In this document: positions 33,406 to 41,815 of the stretch, piece after piece | Numbering within the stretch: the first letter of the stretch is position 1 | How the letters are laid out: every line of letters starts with the position of its first letter | DNA from: JAEZAA01 sp964514485 | GTDB taxonomy: Bacteria > Pseudomonadota > Gammaproteobacteria > Pseudomonadales > Oleiphilaceae | DNA length: 64,000 bases | Direction: 5' to 3' | NCBI GenBank assembly: GCA_964514485.1 | Contig: CAZEWG010000012.1 | Coordinates: 1-64,000, forward strand | Position numbers and translations under genes: made by a program | Notes under the pieces: model-generated | Told to the model about the DNA's origin: nothing | Seen by the model: only the letters and a program-made list of their open reading frames with translations | Databases searched by the model: none

Positions 33406-33978
33406 ATGACGGCTCGAGGACGTAAAAGGCTCTTTGCACTCAATGGCTTTTCCCTGCTATTGGGATTTTGCTGCACTTTTTTCCCGCCCTCCTCCTTTAG
33501 TAACCAGCGCTACACCGAGCTCGATCTCAAAACCGCCTATATTTTCAACTTCATGAAGTTCGTGGAGTGGCCCCAGGAAAAATCTCAGCGCCTTAGCCAG
33601 ATCAATATCTGCGCCTATAGCGGCGATCCCATGCTGCCCTTCCTCAAAAAGCTGGAGTTCGAACAGGTTCGCAATCTAAAGATCGTGACCCAGGTCTATG
33701 ACTCTGTGGCAGACATCAACCGATGCCAACTGATCTACCTGGATGTCATTTCCGCTGACAAACGGGCCGAAATTCTTGAGGCCATCCGGGACAAGCCAAT
33801 TCTCTCCATTGGCAACGAAGGCCGTTATCGCGATGACGGTGAAATGATCACCTTCTTTTCTGACAAAAATCGCCTTCGTTTTGCTATTAACTATCACCAA
33901 ACCCAACAGAGTGGACTCCAGGTGAGTTCTCGCCTGCTTCGTTTGGCCCGAGTGAACGAGCCACCTCATGACGACTAG
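33406..33978 (+). CDS. YfiR-like (DUF4154) periplasmic protein
   Basis: A 190-residue protein of the YfiR/DUF4154 family. In Pseudomonas aeruginosa YfiR is a periplasmic repressor that binds the sensor part of the diguanylate cyclase YfiN. A hydrophobic N-terminal segment (about 12-33) acts as signal. The family core is clear: L-K-T-A-Y-I-F-N-F-M-K-F-V-E-W-P, then a middle beta/alpha part with C-Q-L-I-Y-L-D, and the end I-N-Y-H-Q-T-Q-Q-S-G-L-Q-V-S-S-R-L-L-R-L-A-R-V. Its last codons overlap the following hybrid kinase by 11 bases, so the two are coupled and YfiR very likely regulates that kinase. Confidence 0.85.
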   Translation: MTARGRKRLFALNGFSLLLGFCCTFFPPSSFSNQRYTELDLKTAYIFNFMKFVEWPQEKSQRLSQINICAYSGDPMLPFLKKLEFEQVRNLKIVTQVYDSVADINRCQLIYLDVISADKRAEILEAIRDKPILSIGNEGRYRDDGEMITFFSDKNRLRFAINYHQTQQSGLQVSSRLLRLARVNEPPHDD

Positions 33979-36415
33979 CTCCCGTCCTCGCCTTTCTCTA
34001 GCCCGGAAGTTGATGTTCGGCAACCTGATTATCATCGGACTGGCCCTTTTGTGTGCCGCGGTTGCCTTTTTATGGATGGAGTCCAACTACCAGCGCCACA
34101 ACCTGAGCCATGCCATGACCTCCCAGGCTCGCCTGATTGCCTATACGTCGATTGCCCCCTTAAGCTTTCGCGACTTTGATGCCGCCATGGAAAGCTTGTC
34201 TGCCATGCATTCGATACGGGAAGTCCTGTCCGCCACCCTGCTGGATCAGGAAAACAAGGTTTTTGCCCAATACCACTCCCCTTTGACAGAAACAAAATCG
34301 GCGAGCTTTATCGAACAAGGCCGGCTGAGCTGGCCTGCGCCAAACCGCAGCACCATCTACTCCCACGGCATTCTGCACGTGCTGGAACCTGTTACGCTGG
34401 ATGGGGAACAAATCGGTAGTGTTTATATTCGAACCAGCCTGTTACCGCTCCAAGAGCAGCAACACCAACGGGCGTGGATTGTTCTGCTGATCTACCTCAT
34501 AGCCTTCGGCCTCTCCATTCTGGCCTCTTTCCGCCTGCAGCGGATCATCACCTGGCCCGTTCAGCTGTTAAGCAAAATCGTCAGTCGGGTTGCCTCCAGC
34601 AACGACTACAGCCTGCGGGTCTATTACCAAAGCTCCGATGAAATTGGCGCCTTGGCGCAGGGCTTTAACGACATGCTGAACGAGATCCAAAAGCGCGATG
34701 AACAGCTCAGCGCTTCCAGTGACCGCTTGTCCCAGGAAGTGGCCCGCCAAACAGCGGAGTTACGCCAGTCCCTGGACGCCCTGCAGGCAGCCAACAAAAC
34801 CATCCGGGAGACCGAGCGGTCACGGATTCTGGCGGAGTCCCGCGAGAAGGCCAAGGCCGACTTCCTGGCCCATATGAGCCATGAACTGCGGACTCCCATG
34901 AATGGTATTCTCGGCATGCTGAGCCTGCTTCGGGAAACCCGCACCGACGCCGAACAGTTGAATTACGTTGATATCGCCACCGAATCGGCAACCCACCTGC
35001 TGGCCCTGCTGGACGATATCCTGGACTACTCCAAAATCGAGGCCGGTCTGCAACTCCTGGAGCTCCGGGATTTCAGTCTGCAACAAACGGTTGATGAGGT
35101 GCTGGAGCTGCTTGGGGAGCATGCACTGGCGAAGGGCGTGGAAATCGCCTCTTTGCAGGACAACCCAATCCCCCCACGGATGAAGGGTGACCCGGTCCGG
35201 GTGAAACAGCTGATCACCAACCTGGTCGGTAACGCGATTAAATTCACCTCGGAGGGCTTCATCCGAATCGTCTCCCGAGTCGTCGACCGCTATGACAACC
35301 TGGTCTGGATCGAGATTGATGTGGAAGATACCGGCATCGGTATTCCAGACTCCGCCAAAGGACGGATTTTCGAGGCGTTTGCCCAGGCAGACTCCTCCAC
35401 CACACGCCGTTTCGGCGGCACGGGTCTGGGCCTGGCGCTCTGCAAACGGATTGTTCAGGATATGGGCGGCACCCTCCGCCTCAGCTCCCAGGAAAATCAG
35501 GGAAGTCGATTTACTCTCTCCCTGCCATTTGCCGAATCTTCCGTGCCGGAAGCTCAAACCGAGCTGGAGCAAAAGCTTCAGGGTCTCACGGCCATCGTCA
35601 TCTCGCCCTGCGAACTGGTCTACCAAAGTTTGCACCAGCGTTTACAGCGCATGGGGTTTGAGGTCACCAGCCAGACGTCTTTGGATATGCTGAACCAACA
35701 GCTGGAGACTGGGCAGCAGTTGCCCGACTTTGTCATTGTAGACGTCGCCCAGACCGAAGTGGCAACTCTTGGGGCCATAGGACAAGCCCTGAACGCCAAG
35801 GGCTCCAAGCTCATCCTGACGGGTTCACACAGCCAGCGTTTGGCCTACGTCGAAAGCCTGCGAGATTCTTTTCACGGCTTTCTGGTCAAGCCGGTGCGAC
35901 GCAAGTCTCTGGAAGCCCTGTTTTCACTCTTCTATCTTGATGAGGGTGCGCCGTCGCCCGAAGTCAGCGAATGTTTGCAGACCCAGCGTCAGGAGTTATC
36001 AGACCAGAAGTTTCGCCTCCTGGTGGTTGAAGATAACCTGGTTAATCAGAAAGTAGCGAAGGGACGTCTCAACAAAATGGGCCATACGGTCGATCTGGCG
36101 GAAAATGGTGTCCAGGCCATTAACCTCCTCAAACAAAACCGCTACGACCTGATTTTTATGGACTGCCAAATGCCGGTGATGGATGGCTACCAAGCCGCCC
36201 AACGTATCCGCGCTGAAGGTTTGGCCGATCACACGCCGATTATTGCCATGACGGCCCATGCCCTGCCGGGAGACCGACAACGCTGCCTGGAGTCCGGTAT
36301 GGATGACTATCTGGCCAAGCCGGTTACTCAAGAGGTGTTTATTGCGACCTTGCACCACTGGCTGATCGCCCGTCGCCAGGAGCCCCATTCAGCAGAGTCT
36401 GACCCGATCCATTAA
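33968..36415 (+). CDS. Hybrid sensor histidine kinase with CHASE8-like sensor
   Basis: An 815-residue inner-membrane kinase. Order: membrane helix (17-36), periplasmic region (37-168) resembling the CHASE8 sensor of YfiN, membrane helix (169-187), HAMP (about 190-243), coiled coil (about 240-295), HisKA with phospho-accepting H305 in S-H-E-L-R-T-P-M-N-G, and an ATPase domain with N-L-V-G-N-A-I-K-F and G-G-T-G-L-G-L-A-L. Next comes a degenerate receiver-like domain, then a full receiver with D732 in F-M-D-C-Q-M-P-V-M-D-G. There is no HPt domain, so a separate phosphotransfer protein is expected. It takes the place of YfiN in a YfiR-controlled pair. Confidence 0.9.
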   Translation: MTTSSRPRLSLARKLMFGNLIIIGLALLCAAVAFLWMESNYQRHNLSHAMTSQARLIAYTSIAPLSFRDFDAAMESLSAMHSIREVLSATLLDQENKVFAQYHSPLTETKSASFIEQGRLSWPAPNRSTIYSHGILHVLEPVTLDGEQIGSVYIRTSLLPLQEQQHQRAWIVLLIYLIAFGLSILASFRLQRIITWPVQLLSKIVSRVASSNDYSLRVYYQSSDEIGALAQGFNDMLNEIQKRDEQLSASSDRLSQEVARQTAELRQSLDALQAANKTIRETERSRILAESREKAKADFLAHMSHELRTPMNGILGMLSLLRETRTDAEQLNYVDIATESATHLLALLDDILDYSKIEAGLQLLELRDFSLQQTVDEVLELLGEHALAKGVEIASLQDNPIPPRMKGDPVRVKQLITNLVGNAIKFTSEGFIRIVSRVVDRYDNLVWIEIDVEDTGIGIPDSAKGRIFEAFAQADSSTTRRFGGTGLGLALCKRIVQDMGGTLRLSSQENQGSRFTLSLPFAESSVPEAQTELEQKLQGLTAIVISPCELVYQSLHQRLQRMGFEVTSQTSLDMLNQQLETGQQLPDFVIVDVAQTEVATLGAIGQALNAKGSKLILTGSHSQRLAYVESLRDSFHGFLVKPVRRKSLEALFSLFYLDEGAPSPEVSECLQTQRQELSDQKFRLLVVEDNLVNQKVAKGRLNKMGHTVDLAENGVQAINLLKQNRYDLIFMDCQMPVMDGYQAAQRIRAEGLADHTPIIAMTAHALPGDRQRCLESGMDDYLAKPVTQEVFIATLHHWLIARRQEPHSAESDPIH

Positions 36416-36430
36416 CCGCCTTCTGATCCA

Positions 36431-37906
36431 TTAAAGAACGGGATGCGCCATATCCGCCCAAAGGCGGCCATCTCTGGCCAGTAACAACGTGGCGGAAGGC
36501 GGCCCCCAAGTGCCGGCCGTATAAGGTTCGGGCCGGGCATCTGTTTGCCCCCAGGCCTCCAGCACCGGATCCAGCCATTCCCAAGCAGCCATCAACTCAT
36601 CCTGTCGCACGAACAGAGTCTGATTCCCCTCAATCACATCCATCAGCAATCGCTCGTAGGCATCCGGAGTACGCTCCGTTCGGGTCCGCCCTGGACTCAA
36701 ACTCAATTCGGTCGCACGCACGCCCATGCCCGGGCCGGAACGCTTCTCAAAGAGCTGCAACCGAATCCCCTCATCGGGCTGCAATCGGAATATGAGCCGG
36801 TTGCTCATGGGTGATTGGATCGTAGGGCCGAAGATGGAGTGAGGAAGCTCTTTGAACTGCACCACAATTTCACAGGCGCGCTGGGCCAGTCGCTTGCCGG
36901 TACGCAAATAAAAGGGAACACCTGCCCAGCGCCAGTTTTCAATGTCCACGCGTAAGGCGACAAAGGTTTCAGTGCAGCTTCCCGGCTCAACACCCGCCTC
37001 CTCCAGATAGCCCACCACGCTTTTACCGTCAGACACCCCCGGCACATACTGCCCTCTCACCACCCGCTCCTGAATCAGGCTCGGAGACCAGCGCTTCAAG
37101 GCGCGTAGCACCTTCACTTTTTCATCCCGCACCGAGTCCGCGTCAAGGCGGGAGGGCGGCTCCATGGCGGTCATACACAGGAGCTGCAGCAAGTGGTTCT
37201 GTAACATATCCCGCAAGGCACCCACGTTCTCATAAAACTCCGCCCGCTCCTCCACACCAAGAGTTTCCGAAATCGTAATCTGGATATGGTCAACGTATTT
37301 GTGGTTCCACTGGGATTCCATGATGGTATTGGCAAAGCGTAACACCAGGAGATTTTGTACGGTTTCCTTGCCGAGATAGTGGTCAATTCGGAAAATCTGA
37401 CGCTCATGGAAGCACTGGCGAACCCGCTCATCCACCTGGCGAGCGGTAGCCAAATCCCGCCCAATCGGCTTCTCCAGCACAATTTTGGTTTGATCATCCG
37501 CCAGCCCTTCGTTACGCAGAGATTCACTAATGACCGCATAGAGGTCTGAACGGGTGGCAAAGTAGAAAATCCGGTTGGAAATATCAGGGTTGAGCTTCTG
37601 GCGAAGATGGAAATAACTGCTCCGATCCTTGGCATCCATGGGGAGATAGTCCAAGCGCTCGGCAAACTCACTCCAGCGCTGTTCAATCAAGCCACCTTTC
37701 GACAAATGGCTTTCCAGGGCTTGGCGCACCTGTTCCAGAAAAGCCTCACGGGTATAGTGACTGCGCGCAATCGCAATGATTCGTCCAGTCTGATGCAGCC
37801 GCTGGTCACAGTGCAGGCAAAACAGCGAAGGCATCAGCTTTCGCAATGACAGATCTCCAGCACCACCAAAGATTACCAGCTCAAAGGGTAACGCGACTGA
37901 TTGCAT
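36431..37906 (-). CDS. zwf: Glucose-6-phosphate 1-dehydrogenase
   Basis: A 491-residue enzyme, the same length as Escherichia coli Zwf, oxidising glucose 6-phosphate to 6-phosphogluconolactone with NADP. It has the dinucleotide motif G-G-A-G-D-L (14-19), E-K-P-I-G (145-149) and the active-site signature R-I-D-H-Y-L-G-K (173-180) with H176. The ATG at 37906 has CAGGAG nine bases upstream; the frame extends nine codons further. Unlike many relatives it is not followed by pgl or eda. It converges on the hybrid kinase with a 15-base gap and is divergent from galU. Confidence 0.95.
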   Translation of the reverse strand: MQSVALPFELVIFGGAGDLSLRKLMPSLFCLHCDQRLHQTGRIIAIARSHYTREAFLEQVRQALESHLSKGGLIEQRWSEFAERLDYLPMDAKDRSSYFHLRQKLNPDISNRIFYFATRSDLYAVISESLRNEGLADDQTKIVLEKPIGRDLATARQVDERVRQCFHERQIFRIDHYLGKETVQNLLVLRFANTIMESQWNHKYVDHIQITISETLGVEERAEFYENVGALRDMLQNHLLQLLCMTAMEPPSRLDADSVRDEKVKVLRALKRWSPSLIQERVVRGQYVPGVSDGKSVVGYLEEAGVEPGSCTETFVALRVDIENWRWAGVPFYLRTGKRLAQRACEIVVQFKELPHSIFGPTIQSPMSNRLIFRLQPDEGIRLQLFEKRSGPGMGVRATELSLSPGRTRTERTPDAYERLLMDVIEGNQTLFVRQDELMAAWEWLDPVLEAWGQTDARPEPYTAGTWGPPSATLLLARDGRLWADMAHPVL

Positions 37907-38176
37907 GCAAGGCTCCTGCTGAATGGGTAGCATTTTGGCCCATCAATACACTAACCATAGTCTGAATTTTGACGAAAGGAATTTGCCGCTTCGACCTCGG
38001 TAAATTTGCGAGATTTTTCGTTTGGGTTCTGGCACCATATGCTGCCTCGAAATGACAGTCCGCCATCCCGCTTGAGCCGACTCTAAAAACCAAGCAATCG
38101 GAAGCATATCCTTCAAGAATGCAGTCAACGGATTGAGTACAACACGCAAATTAAGGATCGTAAGGAAATCACCGCA

Positions 38177-39022
38177 ATGATCAACAAGTGTCTTTTTCCT
38201 GTGGCCGGTTACGGCACCCGTTTTCTCCCGGCCACCAAGGCCATGCCCAAGGAAATGCTGCCCATCGTCAACAAGCCGCTGGTTCAGTATGGCGTTGAAG
38301 AGGCAGTCGAAGCCGGCATTCACAACTTTGGCTTCGTGACCGGTCGCGGCAAACGCGCCATCGAAGACCACTTCGACATTTCCTACGAACTCGAGCACCA
38401 GATTCGGGGAACGGGCAAGGAAGAGTTGCTGTCACCGATCAGTGCCCTGATCGACAACAACGAGTTCTCCTACACCCGTCAGATTCACATGGCCGGGCTC
38501 GGAGATGCGATCCGCTCCGGTCAAAACCTGATCGGTGACGAGCCCTTTGCCGTGGTCCTGGCCGATGATTTGTGTGTCGCCGAGCCCGGTGATGAAGGGG
38601 TGTTGGCGCAAATGGTCCGCCTGTACAACCAGTTCCGTTGTAGCATTGTGGCGATTCAGGAAGTGCCGCCGGAGGAGACCGACAAGTACGGGATCATTGC
38701 CGGAGAGTGCATGAAGGAAGGCCTGTACCGGGTGACCAACATGGTGGAAAAGCCCAAGCCCGAGGAAGCTCCCAGCAACCTGGCCATTATTGGTCGCTAT
38801 ATCCTCACACCAGACATCTTCGAGATTATCCGCAATACCAAGCCGGGCAAAAACGGCGAGGTGCAGATCACCGATGCATTACTGGAGCAAGCCCGCAACG
38901 GTGTGGTACTGGCTTATAAATTCCGTGGCCGGCGCTTTGACTGTGGCAGCATCGACGGTTTTGTGGAAGCCACTAACTACGTCTATGAGAACATCTACAA
39001 AAAGTCGAAAAACGGCGGTTGA
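38177..39022 (+). CDS. galU: UTP-glucose-1-phosphate uridylyltransferase
   Basis: A 281-residue GalU, making UDP-glucose from UTP and glucose 1-phosphate for exopolysaccharide, lipopolysaccharide and trehalose precursors. The nucleotide-binding N-terminus V-A-G-Y-G-T-R-F-L-P-A-T-K-A-M-P-K-E-M is intact, with V-L-A-D-D-L as the metal-binding DxD-like motif and V-E-K-P-K-P-E-E-A-P. AAGGA precedes the ATG. Monocistronic, ended by the terminator at 39031. Confidence 0.96.
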   Translation: MINKCLFPVAGYGTRFLPATKAMPKEMLPIVNKPLVQYGVEEAVEAGIHNFGFVTGRGKRAIEDHFDISYELEHQIRGTGKEELLSPISALIDNNEFSYTRQIHMAGLGDAIRSGQNLIGDEPFAVVLADDLCVAEPGDEGVLAQMVRLYNQFRCSIVAIQEVPPEETDKYGIIAGECMKEGLYRVTNMVEKPKPEEAPSNLAIIGRYILTPDIFEIIRNTKPGKNGEVQITDALLEQARNGVVLAYKFRGRRFDCGSIDGFVEATNYVYENIYKKSKNGG

Positions 39023-39030
39023 TGTTCCCA

Positions 39031-39054
39031 AGGCTCCTCGTTGATGAGGAGCCT
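39031..39054. terminator. Intrinsic terminator after galU
   Basis: AGGCTCCTC (39031-39039) pairs with GAGGAGCCT (39046-39054) around a six-base loop, followed by TTCATT. It lies eight bases after the galU stop and before the convergent regulator gene. Confidence 0.75.
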
Positions 39055-39066
39055 TTCATTCCCTGC

Positions 39067-39489
39067 CTATCGAGCCCTCATCAGCCCCATCACCAATTGC
39101 TTCTGTTCAGCGCTCGCCTGGCGAAACCGCTTGAGCAACTCCCTTTCTTCCTCACTGGGCAACAGGTTTTCAAGTGCATCCTGCAACTCATCCAGCGAGC
39201 GCCCCAGATCGGGCTCTTCGGATAACCCCAAACCGGGAAGCTCAAACTGTTTTAAATGGCTGGGTGAGAAGTCCATATCAATCAGCTTTTCCAGCCGAAG
39301 GCCCGCCCTCACACAGAGATCAATGAGGTTATCGGCACTGGGGTAAGTGCGCTGAGACTCATAAGGGGACTCCCAGGACAGGACAACCCCCACATCCACT
39401 CCGCAGATAACGGCCACATCTTCCGGCGTCAGTTTGTGTCGCCGCCGCTGCTCCGCCAACCGATGATTGAACGTTTTTAAATACTTCAT
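39067..39489 (-). CDS. XRE-like helix-turn-helix regulator
   Basis: A 140-residue cytoplasmic protein with an N-terminal helix-turn-helix of the Cro/CI (XRE) type: R-L-A-E-Q-R-R-R-H-K-L-T-P-E-D-V-A (10-26) and V-D-V-G-V-V-L-S-W-E (31-40). A linker with Y-P-S-A-D-N-L-I-D-L-C (49-59) follows, then a C-terminal acidic, helical part (about 90-140) with L-L-P-S-E-E-E-R-E-L-L-K-R-F. The ATG at 39489 is preferred over an in-frame GTG at 39531. Target genes are unknown; no adjacent toxin or phage gene suggests one. Confidence 0.75.
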   Translation of the reverse strand: MKYLKTFNHRLAEQRRRHKLTPEDVAVICGVDVGVVLSWESPYESQRTYPSADNLIDLCVRAGLRLEKLIDMDFSPSHLKQFELPGLGLSEEPDLGRSLDELQDALENLLPSEEERELLKRFRQASAEQKQLVMGLMRAR

Positions 39490-39747
39490 CTGTCTACCAT
39501 GTGCTTCCTGCTCTCCCTTCAAGCCTAGCACAGGGTTTCCGGGGCGACCGGCGAGTGCTTGCCGAAAAGTCCAAGGCCCAACCTGCCCAGAGGGTGGCCT
39601 GTTGATCTTGATAAGCCGATCAACCTAACCCGGGCAGTTTGTGCAAACCTCTCGCCAACGCCAACATTTAGTAAAACAGCTTCGCCGCGGTCGCCCGGGG
39701 TCAGTAGCAGTCCCGGCGAGCCGGCGTTCCGACATAGGAGAACCCTT

Positions 39748-39918
39748 ATGCGCCTTCGTCATAACCGCGGTATGCCCTCTCGCAGCCGCCTCGCGGCTTT
39801 GTCCTGGCTGTTACTGTTTCTGGCCCTGGTTTGTCTGAGTTCAACCGCAATCGCCGTGCCCTCTGATTCGACAGCAGGATTACCGACGCCCATGACGCTT
39901 GCCGACACCCATCCCTGA
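39748..39918 (+). CDS. Short secreted peptide upstream of GH15
   Basis: A 56-residue peptide with a basic N-terminus, a hydrophobic stretch (about 17-35) and a signal-peptidase-like site A-I-A-V-P near 36. Cleavage would leave only about 20 residues. TAGGAG seven bases before the ATG is a good ribosome site, the main argument that it is real. I recognise no family. It ends 43 bases before the GH15 start and could be a leader peptide or a small exported factor. Confidence 0.45.
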   Translation: MRLRHNRGMPSRSRLAALSWLLLFLALVCLSSTAIAVPSDSTAGLPTPMTLADTHP

Positions 39919-39961
39919 GCACGGGTCCCTTCTCTGGGAAAACAGCAACAGGAGCTGCAGG

Positions 39962-41815
39962 ATGAGCTACTCCGAGCGATACCCGCCCATCGGCGATTAT
40001 GGGTTAATCAGTGATTGCCATTGTACCGCGCTGGTTTCCAAAGCCGGCTCCATCGACTGGTGTTGCATGCCCCGGATGGATTCCGACCCCTGCTTCGGCC
40101 GCTTACTGGACTGGCAGCGGGGTGGTTTCTGTAGCATCCATCCCGTCAGTAACTCATTTGAAACTCATCGACACTACGACGATGACAGCTTGATTCTGGT
40201 CACCCATTTCAGAACCAGTCAGGGCGAAGTCACCATCCGTGATTTCTTCGCCATCTCGGAAGAGCAGAATGCGCCAAGCCTTTTTCAACTGGTGCGGATC
40301 ATTGACGGCGTCAAAGGCGAAATGGAGCTGGAGGTGCAGATTTCCCCTCGCTTCGACTTTGGGGAAATAGCTCCGTATATCCGGCGCCACCAACATGGCA
40401 CCTACACCGCCTGGGCCAGTAACGCCGGTCTGGTGATCCATTTCAGGGAGGCGCTGGAGCTCAAGGACCATCGGGATTTACAGGGCGTCCTTCGGGTCCA
40501 GGCTGGTAAGCGCCATTATCTTTCTCTCCACTTCGACTCACCGGAACGGTTAAATGAAGCCATCTCAAAACATCTGAACTCTCAGAACGACCTGGACCGC
40601 CAACTCAGGCAAACCCGGCATTGGTGGAAAAACTGGGTGAGTCAAATTCGTCCCGAGTGCCGTTCGGACCCGCAAACCCTGCGCTCGGTACTGACCTTGA
40701 AAGGCCTGATCTTCGAGCGTACCGGAGCCATGATCGCGGCGCCGACCACTTCCCTGCCCGAGTGGATCGGCACTGAACGAAACTGGGACTACCGCTTCAG
40801 TTGGATCCGAGACTCGGTGTTTGCGGTCGGCGCTTTGCACCATCTGGGCTTTGAACGGGAAGCACGGCGTTTTGCCCGGTTTATTGAGCTAAGCTCCGCC
40901 GGCAGCCCCGACGAGCTGCAGGTGATGTTCGGCATTGATGGCAAACGCCGCCTACCGGAAATCAACTTTGACTGGCTTCAAGGATACCGTGGCTCGCAAC
41001 CGGTGCGGATCGGCAACAAAGCCACCGAGCAGCTACAGCTGGACATCTATCCCGAACTCATGGAGCTGACCTGGATTCGCCATACCCAAGGCGAAACCAT
41101 CGAGCCCTATTACTGGGAGCTTCTGGTGGAGCTGCTGAATTACATGTGCACGCGCTACCGCGAGCCCGATCATGGACTTTGGGAAGTGCGCGACGGCCCT
41201 CGTCATTTCGTCTACTCCAAGGCGATGTGCTGGGCCGCTCTCAATCGGGGTATCACCATGGCCACCGAACTGGACTATGAGGCTCCGGTCAGCTCCTGGC
41301 AGCAGGAGGAAAAATCCCTGAGAGCCGAGATAGAAAGCCAGGGCTATGACCGCAAGCGGGGGATCTATCTCCAAAGCTATGGGGAGCACTATCTGGATTC
41401 GGCACTGCTACTGTTACCACGCTTTGGCTACATCCGTTACGACGACCCTAAAATGGTCCGCACGGTTGCCGCCATCGAGGAAGAGCTGCAAGAGCAGGGC
41501 CTTCTACTCCGCTACAACTCCCCCGACGGCGTCGAGGGCGAGGAAGGTTTCTTCCTGCCCTGCACCTTCTGGCTGGTGGAGTGTTTGGCAGAGCAAGGCC
41601 AACTGGACCAGGCTCTCTCTTACTATCAGCGGGCACTCAACTGCGCCAACGACCTGGGACTGTTCTCAGAAGAGTACGACCTCAAAACCAGTACCATGCT
41701 CGGCAATTTCCCCCAAGCCCTGACCCAGGTTTCCCAGATTACAGCCAAAGTCGCCCTGGATCAGTGCCGGCAGCGACAGGCAGATTCAGTGGAGTCCGCG
41801 GTGAAAGAAGCCTGA
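39962..41815 (+). CDS. Glycoside hydrolase family 15 protein
   Basis: A 617-residue cytoplasmic GH15 enzyme of the glucoamylase/trehalase type, an inverting hydrolase of alpha-glucosidic bonds. Typical landmarks are the N-terminal P-P-I-G-D-Y-G-L-I-S-D-C, I-D-W-C-C-M-P-R, W-D-Y-R-F-S-W-I-R-D-S in the alpha/alpha barrel, H-G-L-W-E-V-R (probable general-acid Glu) and E-E-G-F-F-L-P-C-T-F-W-L-V-E near the general base. The ATG at 39962 is preceded by AGGAG and fits the family. Bacterial relatives include trehalases and enzymes of unknown substrate, so the exact sugar is open. Its last 30 bases overlap the end of the convergent SDR gene. Confidence 0.88.
   Translation: MSYSERYPPIGDYGLISDCHCTALVSKAGSIDWCCMPRMDSDPCFGRLLDWQRGGFCSIHPVSNSFETHRHYDDDSLILVTHFRTSQGEVTIRDFFAISEEQNAPSLFQLVRIIDGVKGEMELEVQISPRFDFGEIAPYIRRHQHGTYTAWASNAGLVIHFREALELKDHRDLQGVLRVQAGKRHYLSLHFDSPERLNEAISKHLNSQNDLDRQLRQTRHWWKNWVSQIRPECRSDPQTLRSVLTLKGLIFERTGAMIAAPTTSLPEWIGTERNWDYRFSWIRDSVFAVGALHHLGFEREARRFARFIELSSAGSPDELQVMFGIDGKRRLPEINFDWLQGYRGSQPVRIGNKATEQLQLDIYPELMELTWIRHTQGETIEPYYWELLVELLNYMCTRYREPDHGLWEVRDGPRHFVYSKAMCWAALNRGITMATELDYEAPVSSWQQEEKSLRAEIESQGYDRKRGIYLQSYGEHYLDSALLLLPRFGYIRYDDPKMVRTVAAIEEELQEQGLLLRYNSPDGVEGEEGFFLPCTFWLVECLAEQGQLDQALSYYQRALNCANDLGLFSEEYDLKTSTMLGNFPQALTQVSQITAKVALDQCRQRQADSVESAVKEA

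Noticed and set aside
39067..39489. The XRE-like regulator as an antitoxin or phage repressor
   Set aside because: No toxin or phage gene adjoins it; its C-terminal part does not match an antitoxin or peptidase domain.
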